Origin: Pseudomonadota bacterium
GTDB taxonomy: Bacteria; Chloroflexota; UBA5177
Assembly: GCA_021324655.1 (NCBI GenBank)
Contig: JAJPIP010000035.1
Coordinates: forward strand, 1 to 64,000
Reading direction: 5' to 3'
DNA: 64,000 nt
Shown one piece after another: positions 47,295-57,550 of this stretch (position 1 is its first letter; the number at the start of each line of letters is the position of its first letter). A model generated the notes under the pieces. The model did not search any database and was not told the origin of the DNA. It saw only the letters and a list, made by a program, of their open reading frames with translations. Made by a program: the position numbers and the translations under genes.

Positions 47295-49061
47295 ATGCAG
47301 AAAAAGTGGAGCAAGCCGCTGCAAGCAGTGGCCAGCGCGCTCCTGGTGGCCGGCCTCTTTGTCCCGTCTGCGATGGCGCATGGCGTGGCGAAGCATTCGT
47401 CCGCGCCCAAAGGCACCATCATCTTCTCGGATAACCAATTCCCCGACACGCTGAATCCCTGGCAGACCGACGCCGCCGTCGATACCGAAGTCGAGGCGTT
47501 CGTCGCCCCGGGCGGAACGTTCCTTGATTACAATCCCCGCGGCGCGCTGATCCCAGAAATGCTGGTCAAGGTGCCGACGGTCAAGAACGGCGGTATCAGC
47601 AAGAACGGCAAGACCATCACCCTGACCCTGCACAAGGGACTGAGATGGTCGAACGGTGATCCGATTACCGCGCAGGATTTCAAGTTCTGGTGGCAGGTCG
47701 GCATGGATTCGACCACCGGCCCGTTCTGCGCCGGCACCTGCGATCACATCAAAAGCATCACCCTGCCGAACAAGTACACGGCCGTCCTGCACATGAGGGA
47801 CGTCTACGCGCCGGCCGTGCCGCTCGCCATTCCCGGCCTGCTGGATCACAACTGGAAGACGCTCGGCGGATCGGTCGCCTCGGCGGCCAAGGTGCTGATG
47901 AACACGGCATTCAACTATGAGGGCCCCTCGTACGTCGGTGCCGGTCCCTATAAAGTGACGCAGTTCGTCAACAACGTTCGCATCGAGCTGGCTCCCAATA
48001 AGTACTACAAGTCTCCCGCCCCCGGTGGCGCCCCCAAGGTTGCCAAGTACATCTTCCTGTTCTACTCCGACGTGGACACGGAGATCGCCGGCGCTGCCAA
48101 GCATGAGACGGACATCACGACCGACTACACGCTGGCCCAGCTGCCGGAGCTGCTCGCCAACAAGAGCAAGTTCACGACGAAGTTCGTCACCACGTTGAGC
48201 CCCGAGCACATGGAGCTCAACATGCTCGATAAGACCGTCAACGGCGCGCCCAACCCGCTGGTCAACCGGAACGTGCGCCTGGCGATCAACCTCGCGATCG
48301 ACCGCTTCGGTATTCAGAAGAGCGTCTTCGGCATCAGCAATCACAAGCAGGCCGCCAACCTCTTCACCTACGATGCGCCGCTCATCGAGACGCCCAGCAT
48401 CAAGCAGCCCTTCGCCGATCCGAAGATCACGGGTGCCTGGGATCCGCTCCGCAAGAAGTACGTCCCGTACGGTCCCCAGTCTGTGGCCGACGCGAAGAAG
48501 CTGCTGAAGGGGACGCCCTGCGCCCATGGGTGTGATCTCCAGATCACGTCCACGACGCTGCCGCAGCGCGCCGCCGAGGCGGCCGTTGTGACGTCCAACC
48601 TGGCGAAGATCGGGATCAAGTGCAGCTTCCAGGCCATTCCGTCGTCCACCTACTTCGCGACGTTCCCGAAGGGTGGGACACTCCAGACCGGCCACTTCGA
48701 GGCAGGCATCTTTGCCTACGTCGGCGTGATCCCCGATCCGGATCAGTGGAAGACCAGCGTGATGTCCACTTTCATCAACCGGCTCGATCCGAATCACTCT
48801 CCTGTCGACAAGAATGACTCGGGTCTGCGGGACGGCATCGTGGATAATGCCTTCAAGAAGGCGGCCGCCTCCTTCAACCCGGCCGTTCGTCGCCATTGGT
48901 ACTACGTCGCCCAGGAGGAGATCTCCAAGCAGGCGATCTGGATCGATCTCTCGATCCGGCCCGGCTTCTGCACCTGGGACTCCAAGGTCAGTGGCGTTGC
49001 CACCAACGGGTACCAGAACTCGTTCTGCACCTGGAACGGCTACGCTCTGCGCTACCGCTAG
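47295..49061 (+). CDS. ABC transporter substrate-binding protein, peptide/nickel (family 5)
   Basis: Signal peptide; ITLTLHKGLRWSNGDPITAQDFKFWWQ; RNVRLAINLAIDR. Confidence 0.9.
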   Translation: MQKKWSKPLQAVASALLVAGLFVPSAMAHGVAKHSSAPKGTIIFSDNQFPDTLNPWQTDAAVDTEVEAFVAPGGTFLDYNPRGALIPEMLVKVPTVKNGGISKNGKTITLTLHKGLRWSNGDPITAQDFKFWWQVGMDSTTGPFCAGTCDHIKSITLPNKYTAVLHMRDVYAPAVPLAIPGLLDHNWKTLGGSVASAAKVLMNTAFNYEGPSYVGAGPYKVTQFVNNVRIELAPNKYYKSPAPGGAPKVAKYIFLFYSDVDTEIAGAAKHETDITTDYTLAQLPELLANKSKFTTKFVTTLSPEHMELNMLDKTVNGAPNPLVNRNVRLAINLAIDRFGIQKSVFGISNHKQAANLFTYDAPLIETPSIKQPFADPKITGAWDPLRKKYVPYGPQSVADAKKLLKGTPCAHGCDLQITSTTLPQRAAEAAVVTSNLAKIGIKCSFQAIPSSTYFATFPKGGTLQTGHFEAGIFAYVGVIPDPDQWKTSVMSTFINRLDPNHSPVDKNDSGLRDGIVDNAFKKAAASFNPAVRRHWYYVAQEEISKQAIWIDLSIRPGFCTWDSKVSGVATNGYQNSFCTWNGYALRYR

Positions 49062-49162
49062 AGCCGAGCTAAGGACGGAAGGGAAGGGCGTACGCGCCCT
49101 TCCCTTCCTCTTTGCCGTTCCTTGACGTAAAATGAGCACACCGACCGCGGAGTAGCCTCACC

Positions 49163-50161
49163 ATGACCACCTACGTCATCCGCCGCCTGCTCCAGAGTTT
49201 CATCATTCTGATCGGCCTCTCGCTGGTCTTTTTCCTTATCCTGCACCTGACACCGGGCGGACCCTGTAACGCCGAGGAAGCGCAGAGCGCCCAGTCGGCG
49301 GCCATGGCGAAAGCCTGTGTCTTTCGTTTGGGCCTCAATCAGCCATTGCCGGTTCAGTACTTTAAGTGGATCGGCGGCTACCTCCACGGCGACTTCGGCA
49401 TGTCGTATCTCGGCATCCCGGTCTCATCGCTGATCCTGCAGAAGCTGCCGGCGACCGTCCTCCTCATGCTGACAAGCTATCTGCTGCAGCAGCTCATCGC
49501 GCTGCCGCTCGGGATGTTCTCGGCGCTGCGCCAGTACTCCTTCTTCGACCACGTCTTTACGTTCCTCTCCTATGTCGGACTCTCCATGCCGACCTTCTGG
49601 CTGGGCCTGATGTTGATCTACGGCTTCGCCGTCAACCTCAACTGGTTTCCGACGGCGGGGGTGCAGAGCGCGACCATGCCCATTTTCTGGACAGGCTCGT
49701 GGTTCCACCTCTTGGGCCACGATCCGGCCCTGGTGCTCGGGGACCTCGCCAAGCACCTCATTCTCCCCGCCATCACCCTCATGGTGATCGGCATCGCCGT
49801 GGACAGCCGCTTCATGCGCGCCTCCATGCTCGAGGTGCTGCATCAGGACTACATTCGCACCGCCAAAGCGAAGGGACTGAAGACACGCCGCATCATCCTG
49901 AAGCACGCGCTGCGCAACGCCATCTTGCCGATCGTCACCAATGTCGCGCTTTTCCTGCCGGCGCTGATCGGCGGCGCCATCATTACCGAAACGATCTTCT
50001 CCTGGGCCGGCCTCGGGTATGCGTTCTTCACCGCCATTCAGCAAAGCGACTACCCGTACCTGCAGAGCTTCCTCATGCTCACGGCGCTGGCTGTGCTCCT
50101 GGCCAACCTGCTGTCCGATCTGGCCTATGCCTGGGTCGACCCGCGCATCCGCTACGACTAA
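49163..50161 (+). CDS. ABC transporter permease (DppB-type)
   Basis: MTTYVIRRLLQSFIILIGLSLVFF; DYIRTAKAKGLKTRRIILKHALRNAILPIVT. Confidence 0.93.
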   Translation: MTTYVIRRLLQSFIILIGLSLVFFLILHLTPGGPCNAEEAQSAQSAAMAKACVFRLGLNQPLPVQYFKWIGGYLHGDFGMSYLGIPVSSLILQKLPATVLLMLTSYLLQQLIALPLGMFSALRQYSFFDHVFTFLSYVGLSMPTFWLGLMLIYGFAVNLNWFPTAGVQSATMPIFWTGSWFHLLGHDPALVLGDLAKHLILPAITLMVIGIAVDSRFMRASMLEVLHQDYIRTAKAKGLKTRRIILKHALRNAILPIVTNVALFLPALIGGAIITETIFSWAGLGYAFFTAIQQSDYPYLQSFLMLTALAVLLANLLSDLAYAWVDPRIRYD

Positions 50162-50178
50162 AGAGGAAGGCATGAGCG

Positions 50179-51156
50179 ATGCAAGAGCCCGATATTGAGG
50201 TAACCGGAGCGCTCTCCGATCAGGCGCCGTGGCCGATGAGCGCCGCTCACGCCGACGCGGTGATCCTGGACGAGACCGAGGATCAGGTCGTCGCCGAGCC
50301 CATCGGGCAGTGGACGCTCGTCTGGCGCCGGTTCATCCGGCACCGCATCGCGCTCATCGGCGGGGTCATGCTGATCCTGCTGATCTTGATGGCGATATTC
50401 GGGCCGCTGCTCTCGCCGGAGTCGCCGCTCAGCTTCAACTACTTCGCGGGGAACAAGGCGCCGGAGTTGAACTGGCGGTATCTCATGGGGACCGATGCGC
50501 AGGGCCACGCCATCATCATGTACATCCTGTACGGCGCCCGGATCTCCCTCGAGGTTGGCGTCTTCGCGACAGTGCTGACCTCCATCATCGGGGTGCTGGT
50601 GGGCTCGATCGGTGGGTTCTTCGGCGGCTGGGTCGACGCCGTCATGATGCGCCTCACCGATGTCTTCTTGACGCTGCCTTTCCTCCCGCTCCTCATCCTG
50701 CTCAGCGCCTATACCGGCGGCGGCAATATCACCTTTGTCATCCTCATCCTCGGCCTTCTCTCCTGGTCGCCGACGGCGCGTCTGGTGCGCAGCTACTTCC
50801 TCAGCCTGCGTAGTCAGGAGTTCGTCCAGGCCGCCCAGGCACTCGGCGTTTCCAGTCCGCGCATCATGTTCAAGCACATGCTGCCCAATGCCCTGAGTGT
50901 CGTCATCGTCTCGTCCACCTTGAACGTGGCCGGGTTCATCATCGCCGAGGCGGCGATCGACTTCCTGGGCGTCGGCATCCATACGCCGAACGTCAGCTGG
51001 GGGCTCGCCCTCGCCAACTCGGAGAGCTATATCGCCGACGGTAACTGGTGGTGGCCGCTCTTCCCGGGGCTCGCCTTGCTGATTACCGTTCTCTCCGTCA
51101 ACTTCCTGGGTGACGGCCTGCGCGATGCGCTGGACGTTCGCGCCAAGGTCGAATAA
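50179..51156 (+). CDS. ABC transporter permease (DppC-type)
   Basis: RYLMGTDAQGHAIIMYILYGARISLEVG; QEFVQAAQALGVSSPRIMFKHMLPNALSVVIV. Confidence 0.93.
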   Translation: MQEPDIEVTGALSDQAPWPMSAAHADAVILDETEDQVVAEPIGQWTLVWRRFIRHRIALIGGVMLILLILMAIFGPLLSPESPLSFNYFAGNKAPELNWRYLMGTDAQGHAIIMYILYGARISLEVGVFATVLTSIIGVLVGSIGGFFGGWVDAVMMRLTDVFLTLPFLPLLILLSAYTGGGNITFVILILGLLSWSPTARLVRSYFLSLRSQEFVQAAQALGVSSPRIMFKHMLPNALSVVIVSSTLNVAGFIIAEAAIDFLGVGIHTPNVSWGLALANSESYIADGNWWWPLFPGLALLITVLSVNFLGDGLRDALDVRAKVE

Positions 51157-51173
51157 CACCAGGGGATGTATTT

Positions 51174-52181
51174 GTGGCATTAGAGACAGAGCAGGCGCAG
51201 CGCGCCCCCCGACAGGAGGGGACGCCCCTCCTGCAGGTCAAGGACCTGCACACCAACTTCCAGACCATGGACGGTGTGGTCAAAGCTGTCGACGGTGTCT
51301 CGTTCGATATCCAGCCCGGTGCCAGCGTCGGCATCGTCGGCGAATCCGGCTCGGGGAAGAGCGTCACCTCGCTCTCCATCATGCGGTTGGTCGAGCGTCC
51401 CGGCTGGATTCCAAGCGGGTCGATTATCTTCCAGGGCAAGGATCTCCTCAAGCTCGACGACGAGCAGATGCGGCGCATCCGCGGCGAAGACATCGCCATG
51501 GTTTTCCAGGAGCCGATGTCTGCCCTCAATCCGGTCTATACGGTGGGCGATCAGGTGGCGGAGATTGTTCGCGCTCATCACAGGGTGGGCAAGCGAGCGG
51601 CCTGGGCGCGGGCAGTCGAGCTGTTCAAGCTGGTCGGCATCCCGGCGGCGGATCGGCGGGTCCACGACTATCCGCACAACCTCTCTGGCGGCATGCGCCA
51701 GCGTGTCATGATCGCCATGGCGCTCGCCAACGATCCCGACCTCCTCATCCTCGACGAGCCCACCACCGCGCTCGACGTGACCATCCAGGCCCAGATCCTC
51801 GATCTGGTACGCAACCTCCGCGAGCGCGTCAACACCGCCGTCCTCCTTATCACGCACGATATCGGCGTGGTGGCGGAGATGTGCGACGAGATCATCGTCA
51901 TGTACGGCGGCAAGATCATGGAGCACGGCACCACACACCAGATCATCGACGACCCGAAGCACCCCTACACGCGTGGTCTGCTCGCCGCCATCCCCGCGAT
52001 GGGCATGAAGGGACAGCGTCTGACCGTCATCCCCGGGACCGTGCCGAGCCCCTTACGGATGCCGTCCGGTTGTCCTTTCCGCACTCGCTGCCCCAACGTC
52101 ATGGACGTCTGCAGCAACTACCCCACCTTGAAGACGCTGGACGACGGCCGCCAGGTGTACTGCTGGCTCTACGAGCGCTAG
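51174..52181 (+). CDS. ABC transporter ATP-binding protein (DppD/OppD-type)
   Basis: [50 protein letters not shown]. Confidence 0.95.
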   Translation: MALETEQAQRAPRQEGTPLLQVKDLHTNFQTMDGVVKAVDGVSFDIQPGASVGIVGESGSGKSVTSLSIMRLVERPGWIPSGSIIFQGKDLLKLDDEQMRRIRGEDIAMVFQEPMSALNPVYTVGDQVAEIVRAHHRVGKRAAWARAVELFKLVGIPAADRRVHDYPHNLSGGMRQRVMIAMALANDPDLLILDEPTTALDVTIQAQILDLVRNLRERVNTAVLLITHDIGVVAEMCDEIIVMYGGKIMEHGTTHQIIDDPKHPYTRGLLAAIPAMGMKGQRLTVIPGTVPSPLRMPSGCPFRTRCPNVMDVCSNYPTLKTLDDGRQVYCWLYER

Positions 52182-52191
52182 GAAGACAAGA

Positions 52192-53202
52192 ATGACCGAG
52201 GTATTGAGCGAGCAGCAGCCGGCCGCAACGGCCAGTGACGTCCTGCTCGATGTGCGCAATCTGAAGACGTACTATCCCGTCCTGGGCGGCGTCATGCGCC
52301 GGCGTATCGGCTGGGTCAAGGCCGTTGACGATGTCTCCTTCAGTATCAAGCAGGGCGAGACTCTCGGACTGGTGGGAGAGTCCGGTTGCGGCAAGACGAC
52401 GACCGGCCGCTCCATCGCTCGCCTGCTGAAGCCCCAATCCGGACAGATCATCTTTGAGGGGAAGGATCTGCTTGCCCTCAAGGGAAAAGAGCTAAAGCGC
52501 GTTCGCCGCGACCTTCAGATCATCTTCCAGGATCCGTATTCCTCCCTCAATCCGCGCATGCCGGTCGGGGAGATCATCGGGGAAGGGTTGATGGTCCACG
52601 GTATGAAGGATCGCCGCGAGCGCGAAAATACCGTCAAGTATTTCCTCGACGTCGTCGGCCTGCGGCCCGAGTACGCCCGCCGCTATCCGCACGAGTTTTC
52701 CGGCGGCCAGCGGCAGCGCATCGGCATCGCGCGCGCTCTGGCACTGCGCCCCAAGCTCATCGTCTGTGACGAGCCGGTCTCGGCACTCGACGTCTCGATC
52801 CAGTCCCAGGTGCTCAATCTCCTCAAGGATCTGCAGAAAGAGTTCGGCCTGACCTACCTCTTCATTGCCCACGATCTGAGCGTGGTCGAGTACATGAGCG
52901 ACCGTGTCGGCGTGATGTATCTCGGCAAGATGGTGGAGATGGCGGAAGCCATCGATCTCTACGCCAACCCGCGCATGCCGTACACACAGGCCCTCCTCTC
53001 CGCCATCCCCATGGCGAATCCCGCGATGCGGTCCCAGCGCCAGCGCATCGTTCTGCAGGGAGACGTGCCCAGCCCACTCAACCCGCCGTCGGGTTGCCCG
53101 TTCCGCACGCGGTGCTGGATGGCCCAGGAAGTCTGCGTCGAGGTCAACCCGCCCCTCCGCAACGTCGGCCCCGAACACGACGCCGCCTGTCACTTTGCGT
53201 AG
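52192..53202 (+). CDS. ABC transporter ATP-binding protein (DppF/OppF-type)
   Basis: [54 protein letters not shown]. Confidence 0.95.
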   Translation: MTEVLSEQQPAATASDVLLDVRNLKTYYPVLGGVMRRRIGWVKAVDDVSFSIKQGETLGLVGESGCGKTTTGRSIARLLKPQSGQIIFEGKDLLALKGKELKRVRRDLQIIFQDPYSSLNPRMPVGEIIGEGLMVHGMKDRRERENTVKYFLDVVGLRPEYARRYPHEFSGGQRQRIGIARALALRPKLIVCDEPVSALDVSIQSQVLNLLKDLQKEFGLTYLFIAHDLSVVEYMSDRVGVMYLGKMVEMAEAIDLYANPRMPYTQALLSAIPMANPAMRSQRQRIVLQGDVPSPLNPPSGCPFRTRCWMAQEVCVEVNPPLRNVGPEHDAACHFA

Positions 53203-53224
53203 GGGGTGAGGCGGCCCTCACCCC
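53203..53224. repeat. Short hairpin made of the MITE-family end motifs
   Basis: ggggtgagg-cggc-cctcacccc directly after the DppF-type stop codon. Confidence 0.6.
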
Positions 53225-53235
53225 TCCACCCTCCC

Positions 53236-54618
53236 ATGCGCCATTCCCCTCACTTCATGTCCGCGGCCGGACCGTGGGATCTCGCTGCCCTCGCGCGGTC
53301 CATCGCCGACATTCACCACCGGCTTGAAACCATTCCCCCGCGCATGCCGATTGCCGTCGGCATGGCAGCCGACCCCGTCTCGGTCGCGGCGCTTCTGGCC
53401 GCCGAGGATGGACGGCGGCCGGTCCTGCTGCTTCCCCCCCAGGTCGAGGCGCGCGAACGGGAGAACCTCCTGGCGGCGGTTCGACCTGCCGCCCTCGTTG
53501 CCCCGGCGCGTGTCCCGTGGGTGCAGCGCCTTCCGGGCACCGGCTCCGACGTCGCCGGCGGCGTGATGATCTCCCTGCCGCTGCCGGACACGTCACACGA
53601 TCTCGGCGATGTGATCTGCCAGCGCACCTCCGGGTCAATGGGACCACCGCGCCTCGCCGTGCGATCCCGTATCGGCATCGAAGATGAAATACACGCTCTG
53701 GAGGGCCGAATCAGCTTTGCCGGGGAGCGGATCCTGTGCGCGTCCTCGCTTGCCCACTCCTACGGGCTGATCGCGGGACTGCTCGCTCCGGCCCGGCATG
53801 GTGCCGCCCACATTGCGTTTGCCGGCTCGGCGCAGGAAGCCTGCCGGCTTGCCGCTACAACGCGCCCGACCCTGATCGTCGGTCTTGCCTCGACCTATCA
53901 GGCCTTCCTCGACCACGATCTGCCGGGGGCCTTTCTCACCGATGCTCGTGTCCTGCTCAGCGCCGGCGCTCCGCTGCCCGCCGGCCTCTTCGACGCCTTT
54001 TGGCGGCGCTACCATCTGCCCATCCGGCAGGATTACGGCACGACGGAGACGGGTACCATCTCGCTCAACTATCCGGACGCTCCCGATCCCGAGAGCGTCG
54101 GTGTCCCATTACCGCATCTACACGTGCGGGTCGTTCCGGCCGGTGATGCCGGGGACGAAGTACAGGTCCGGGGACGTGCCGTGGCAGCGGGATATCTGGA
54201 TCGGGAAGAGATCCGCGCGGCGAGCGACGGCGACGGGTGGTACCAGACCGGTGATGGTGGAACCGTGCGGGAGGACGGAAGGCTTTGTCTCGGCAGTAGA
54301 CGGCGTGAACCGATCGTGGTGGGCGGTGTGCCCATCGCGCCCGATGCCATCGAGCGCGCCCTCCAGGATGTGTCGGGCGTGGTCGAGGCAGCGGTCGTTC
54401 CCGCGAGGCGGGGCGGGCAGACGGCGATCAAGGCAGTGCTGGTGGCTCCAAACGTCAGTGAAGACGAGATTCGCCGGGGCCTTGCTCGCTGCCTTCCTCC
54501 CGACGCCATCCCTAGCGTCATCATGCCGATCCCCGCCCTGCCGCGCAGCCCCGCCGGCAAGATCCTGTACAGCAAACTGGAGTCGGACGCCCCATACAGC
54601 GCCGACCAATCCGACTGA
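53236..54618 (+). CDS. AMP-binding (acyl-CoA synthetase-like) enzyme
   Basis: ICQRTSGSMGPPRLAVRSR, QDYGTTETGTISLNYP, YQTGDGGTVREDGRL, PRSPAGKILYSKL. Confidence 0.85.
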   Translation: MRHSPHFMSAAGPWDLAALARSIADIHHRLETIPPRMPIAVGMAADPVSVAALLAAEDGRRPVLLLPPQVEARERENLLAAVRPAALVAPARVPWVQRLPGTGSDVAGGVMISLPLPDTSHDLGDVICQRTSGSMGPPRLAVRSRIGIEDEIHALEGRISFAGERILCASSLAHSYGLIAGLLAPARHGAAHIAFAGSAQEACRLAATTRPTLIVGLASTYQAFLDHDLPGAFLTDARVLLSAGAPLPAGLFDAFWRRYHLPIRQDYGTTETGTISLNYPDAPDPESVGVPLPHLHVRVVPAGDAGDEVQVRGRAVAAGYLDREEIRAASDGDGWYQTGDGGTVREDGRLCLGSRRREPIVVGGVPIAPDAIERALQDVSGVVEAAVVPARRGGQTAIKAVLVAPNVSEDEIRRGLARCLPPDAIPSVIMPIPALPRSPAGKILYSKLESDAPYSADQSD

Positions 54619-54659
54619 TCGCTGAGACCGACGTGTCGATGGGGGCGGCCTGACGCCTC

Positions 54660-55397
54660 TTACGGCCAGCTGGTCTCCGTCATGGGCGTGACGATCGCTT
54701 CCTGCAGCGCTGATTCTTTGGGCATCTCCAGCGCCAGCAGGATCACCTTCGCCACATTCGCCGGGTCCTGTAGGTTCTCCTCCTGCGGCATCGGGATGCC
54801 CTGCTCGGCGAAACGGTCGAAGAAGTGGGTGCGCATGCCACCGGGAATGATCGTCGTCACCCGGATGCCGTAAGGCCGTCCTTCCACGCCCAGCCCTCGT
54901 CCAAACCCGACCAGGCCCCACTTTGATGCGTGATACGCCGCCGCATTGGCCCAGGCTCGAGTGGCGGCGGTGGAGGCGATGTTGACGAAGTGACCGTCGC
55001 CGCGCTCGCGCATATGCGGGAAGGCGGCGCGGGCGAAGAGAAAAGGGGCGCGCAGGTTGACGTCGATCACCTGATCCCACTGATCGATCCGCATCTCTTC
55101 GACCGACACCGTGTGATCGACCGCCGCGTTGTTGACCACGATACCGAGTGAGCCCCATTCGCGCAGCACACGATCAACCGCTGCCTGGACCTGCTCTTCC
55201 CTGCTCACGTCGGCGCCGATTGCCATGCTCTTGCCGCCCTGCGCGATCAGTTCCTCGCAGGTCTGCCGGGCCCGGTCTTCGCAGATATCGACGCATGCCA
55301 CCGCCGCGCCGGCCCCGGCCAGGGCCCGAGCGGTGGCGGCTCCCAGGCCGCTGCCTGCTCCTGTCACGATCGCCGTTTGTCCGTCGAGAGTACCCAC
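54660..55397 (-). CDS. SDR-family oxidoreductase
   Basis: TAIVTGAGSGLGAATARALAGAGAAVACVD, VVNNAAVDHT, YHASKWGLVGFGRGL. Confidence 0.93.
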   Translation of the reverse strand: MGTLDGQTAIVTGAGSGLGAATARALAGAGAAVACVDICEDRARQTCEELIAQGGKSMAIGADVSREEQVQAAVDRVLREWGSLGIVVNNAAVDHTVSVEEMRIDQWDQVIDVNLRAPFLFARAAFPHMRERGDGHFVNIASTAATRAWANAAAYHASKWGLVGFGRGLGVEGRPYGIRVTTIIPGGMRTHFFDRFAEQGIPMPQEENLQDPANVAKVILLALEMPKESALQEAIVTPMTETSWP

Positions 55398-55405
55398 AGT
55401 CGCTC

Positions 55406-56281
55406 CTATAAAGAGTGTGATGAGGCGAGCGCTTGCGGCGCGCCTAAGGTGGGGTGCACGTTGAACTCCTCGATCAGCTCCCCAAACAGCTCGGTGGCGT
55501 TACGAGTGCGATCCGGCACATTGGTGGGAAGGTCGAGGTGATAGGTTCCGGCGGGCAGAATGCCGCAGCCGCCGTACTTACGGATCAAAAGGAACTGCGC
55601 GACGACTTCCTCGCCGGAATGATTGGGCGGCAGGCGATCCCACCAGGAGAAGCCGCCGACATCCAGCAGCTTCGCCCGGTCGTAGAGCACGTTGGCGCCT
55701 CCGACCCAGGCCACCTTGTAGCGCACCGTTCGCTCGCCCCGGCAGAGCCGCTCCTCGAGGTGCAGCGGGTTGGCGGCGTTATTGACGAGATGCCGCTCAT
55801 AGGGAATCGCGTCCGGCGTGAACGGCTCGGGACGCACCGGACCGTCCCACAGCTCGATGTGCTGCTGGTGTGGCCGCACGTCATCCAGGTAGTGCAGGCC
55901 GGTCGCCGCGCAGCCGACGAAGCCGCACCTTTCGGCGCGGATCACGTCCAGCATGCGCTGCATCACCGGGGGATCGAGGATGACGTCGTCGTCGAGATAG
56001 TGGACGTACGGGGCGGTGCTCTGCGACAGCAGGAAGTGCCGCTGCTCCGCCTGCCCCCGCCGCGGCACGTGTCGGTGCAGCGCCACGTCATGTCCATGCC
56101 GCCGCAGCGCCCGGACCAGCATCTCGATCTCGAGGTCGTCCAGATAGTCGTCGTCGGGGTCGGCTTGCGAGGAGACGACGACGTTGAAGTCCCTAAAGGT
56201 CTGGCCGAGGAGGCTGGTCAGGACGATAGCCAGTCCCGTCTTGCGGCGGTAGGTCGGAATCAGGACGTCGACCAGGGCCAC
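55406..56281 (-). CDS. Glycosyltransferase family 2
   Basis: MALVDVLIPTYRRKTGLAIVLTSLLGQTFRDFNVVVSSQAD; VHYLDDDVILDPPVM. Confidence 0.87.
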   Translation of the reverse strand: MALVDVLIPTYRRKTGLAIVLTSLLGQTFRDFNVVVSSQADPDDDYLDDLEIEMLVRALRRHGHDVALHRHVPRRGQAEQRHFLLSQSTAPYVHYLDDDVILDPPVMQRMLDVIRAERCGFVGCAATGLHYLDDVRPHQQHIELWDGPVRPEPFTPDAIPYERHLVNNAANPLHLEERLCRGERTVRYKVAWVGGANVLYDRAKLLDVGGFSWWDRLPPNHSGEEVVAQFLLIRKYGGCGILPAGTYHLDLPTNVPDRTRNATELFGELIEEFNVHPTLGAPQALASSHSL

Positions 56282-57550
56282 CTACCCCACCTCCACGCCG
56301 CCGAGGGTGAGAGCCGGCGCCTCGTGCCCCGCGCTCACCAGGAGGTCGGCGTACAGCGAGGCGGTGCGCCACGCGCCGGTGGCCCAGGTGAAGTCGCGCT
56401 TTACCCGCTCGCGTGCTGCCCGTCCCATCTTGTCCCGGAGCATTCGATCGTCCAGGAGGCGTCGCAGCGCGTCCGCCAGCGCTTTCGGATCACGCGGCGG
56501 GACGAGGAGTCCCGTCTCGCCGTCGGAGATGGTGTACGTGATGCCGCCGACTGCCGAGCCGATCACCGGCCGGCCGCACGCCATCGCCTCCAGAGGGGTG
56601 AGCCCGAACTGCTCGTACCAGGGCGTGGTCACCACGGTGTCGGCTGCGCTGTAGTAGTAGCGCAGGACATCCGGCTGGCGCTTGCCGGTGAACCGGATGC
56701 GGTCGGTGACGCCCAGCTCAGCCGCCAGATCCTGCAGGACACCGATCTCCGGTGTCGCGTCACGGTCCGGCTCGACGCTTTCCCCGCCCACGATCAGGAG
56801 CATCACCGGGAGATCCTCGAGGTACGGAAGCGCCCGGACGACGTTGCGGATATCCTTGCGCGGCAGCAGACGCCCGATATAGCTGATCACCAGCTTGTCG
56901 CCCGGAATCTCGACGAGGGTACGCGCCTCGTGGCGCGGTACGGGAAAGTAGAGGGCCGGATTGACGGCGGAGGGAATGACCACGACCTTCGCCGGGTCCG
57001 CGCCGTACCGATCGATCAACTCATCCTGCTCCCAGGGACACTGGGCGATGATCCGGTCGGCCGCTTCGACGATCCCGAGCTCCACCGCGATCCGCTCGGG
57101 CGGGCTGGTGTCGTCCTTCCCCTGAAATTGCTGCTTCGTCTTGCCGGTCGCATGGAAGATCTGCACGAACGGGATCCCCAGCTCCTGCTTGGCCTCCGCG
57201 GCCGCCCAGCCCGACATCCAGAAGTTGCCGTGAATCAGGTCGTACCCGCCGGAGCGCGCCGCGAAGTGGAGGAAGTCGTCACGAAACTCCGGCATGTACG
57301 GCCAGATGTCGTCCTTGAAGAGCGGGACGGCCGGACCGGCCTTGAGGTGGATGACACGCACGCCGCGCGCCAGCGGAACGACGCGGCGCGCGTTCGGATC
57401 GTCGCGCCGGACGAAGACGTCGACCTCATAGCCGAGCCGGGCCAGGTTGCGGCTCATCTCGTCGACGTACACGTTCTGGCCGCCGCTGTCCACCCCGCCG
57501 CGTACTGCGAGCGGACTGGCGTGTTCGCTCAAAAAGGCAATTCTAGCCAC
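56282..57550 (-). CDS. GT4-family glycosyltransferase
   Basis: VARIAFLSEHASPLAVRGGVDSGGQNVYVDEMSRNLARLGYEVDVF; EQFGLTPLEAMACGRPVIGSAVGGI; GTG start. Confidence 0.9.
   Translation of the reverse strand: MARIAFLSEHASPLAVRGGVDSGGQNVYVDEMSRNLARLGYEVDVFVRRDDPNARRVVPLARGVRVIHLKAGPAVPLFKDDIWPYMPEFRDDFLHFAARSGGYDLIHGNFWMSGWAAAEAKQELGIPFVQIFHATGKTKQQFQGKDDTSPPERIAVELGIVEAADRIIAQCPWEQDELIDRYGADPAKVVVIPSAVNPALYFPVPRHEARTLVEIPGDKLVISYIGRLLPRKDIRNVVRALPYLEDLPVMLLIVGGESVEPDRDATPEIGVLQDLAAELGVTDRIRFTGKRQPDVLRYYYSAADTVVTTPWYEQFGLTPLEAMACGRPVIGSAVGGITYTISDGETGLLVPPRDPKALADALRRLLDDRMLRDKMGRAARERVKRDFTWATGAWRTASLYADLLVSAGHEAPALTLGGVEVG

Noticed and set aside
47139-49139. 666-aa minus-strand ORF
   Set aside because: Shadow of the ABC substrate-binding protein gene
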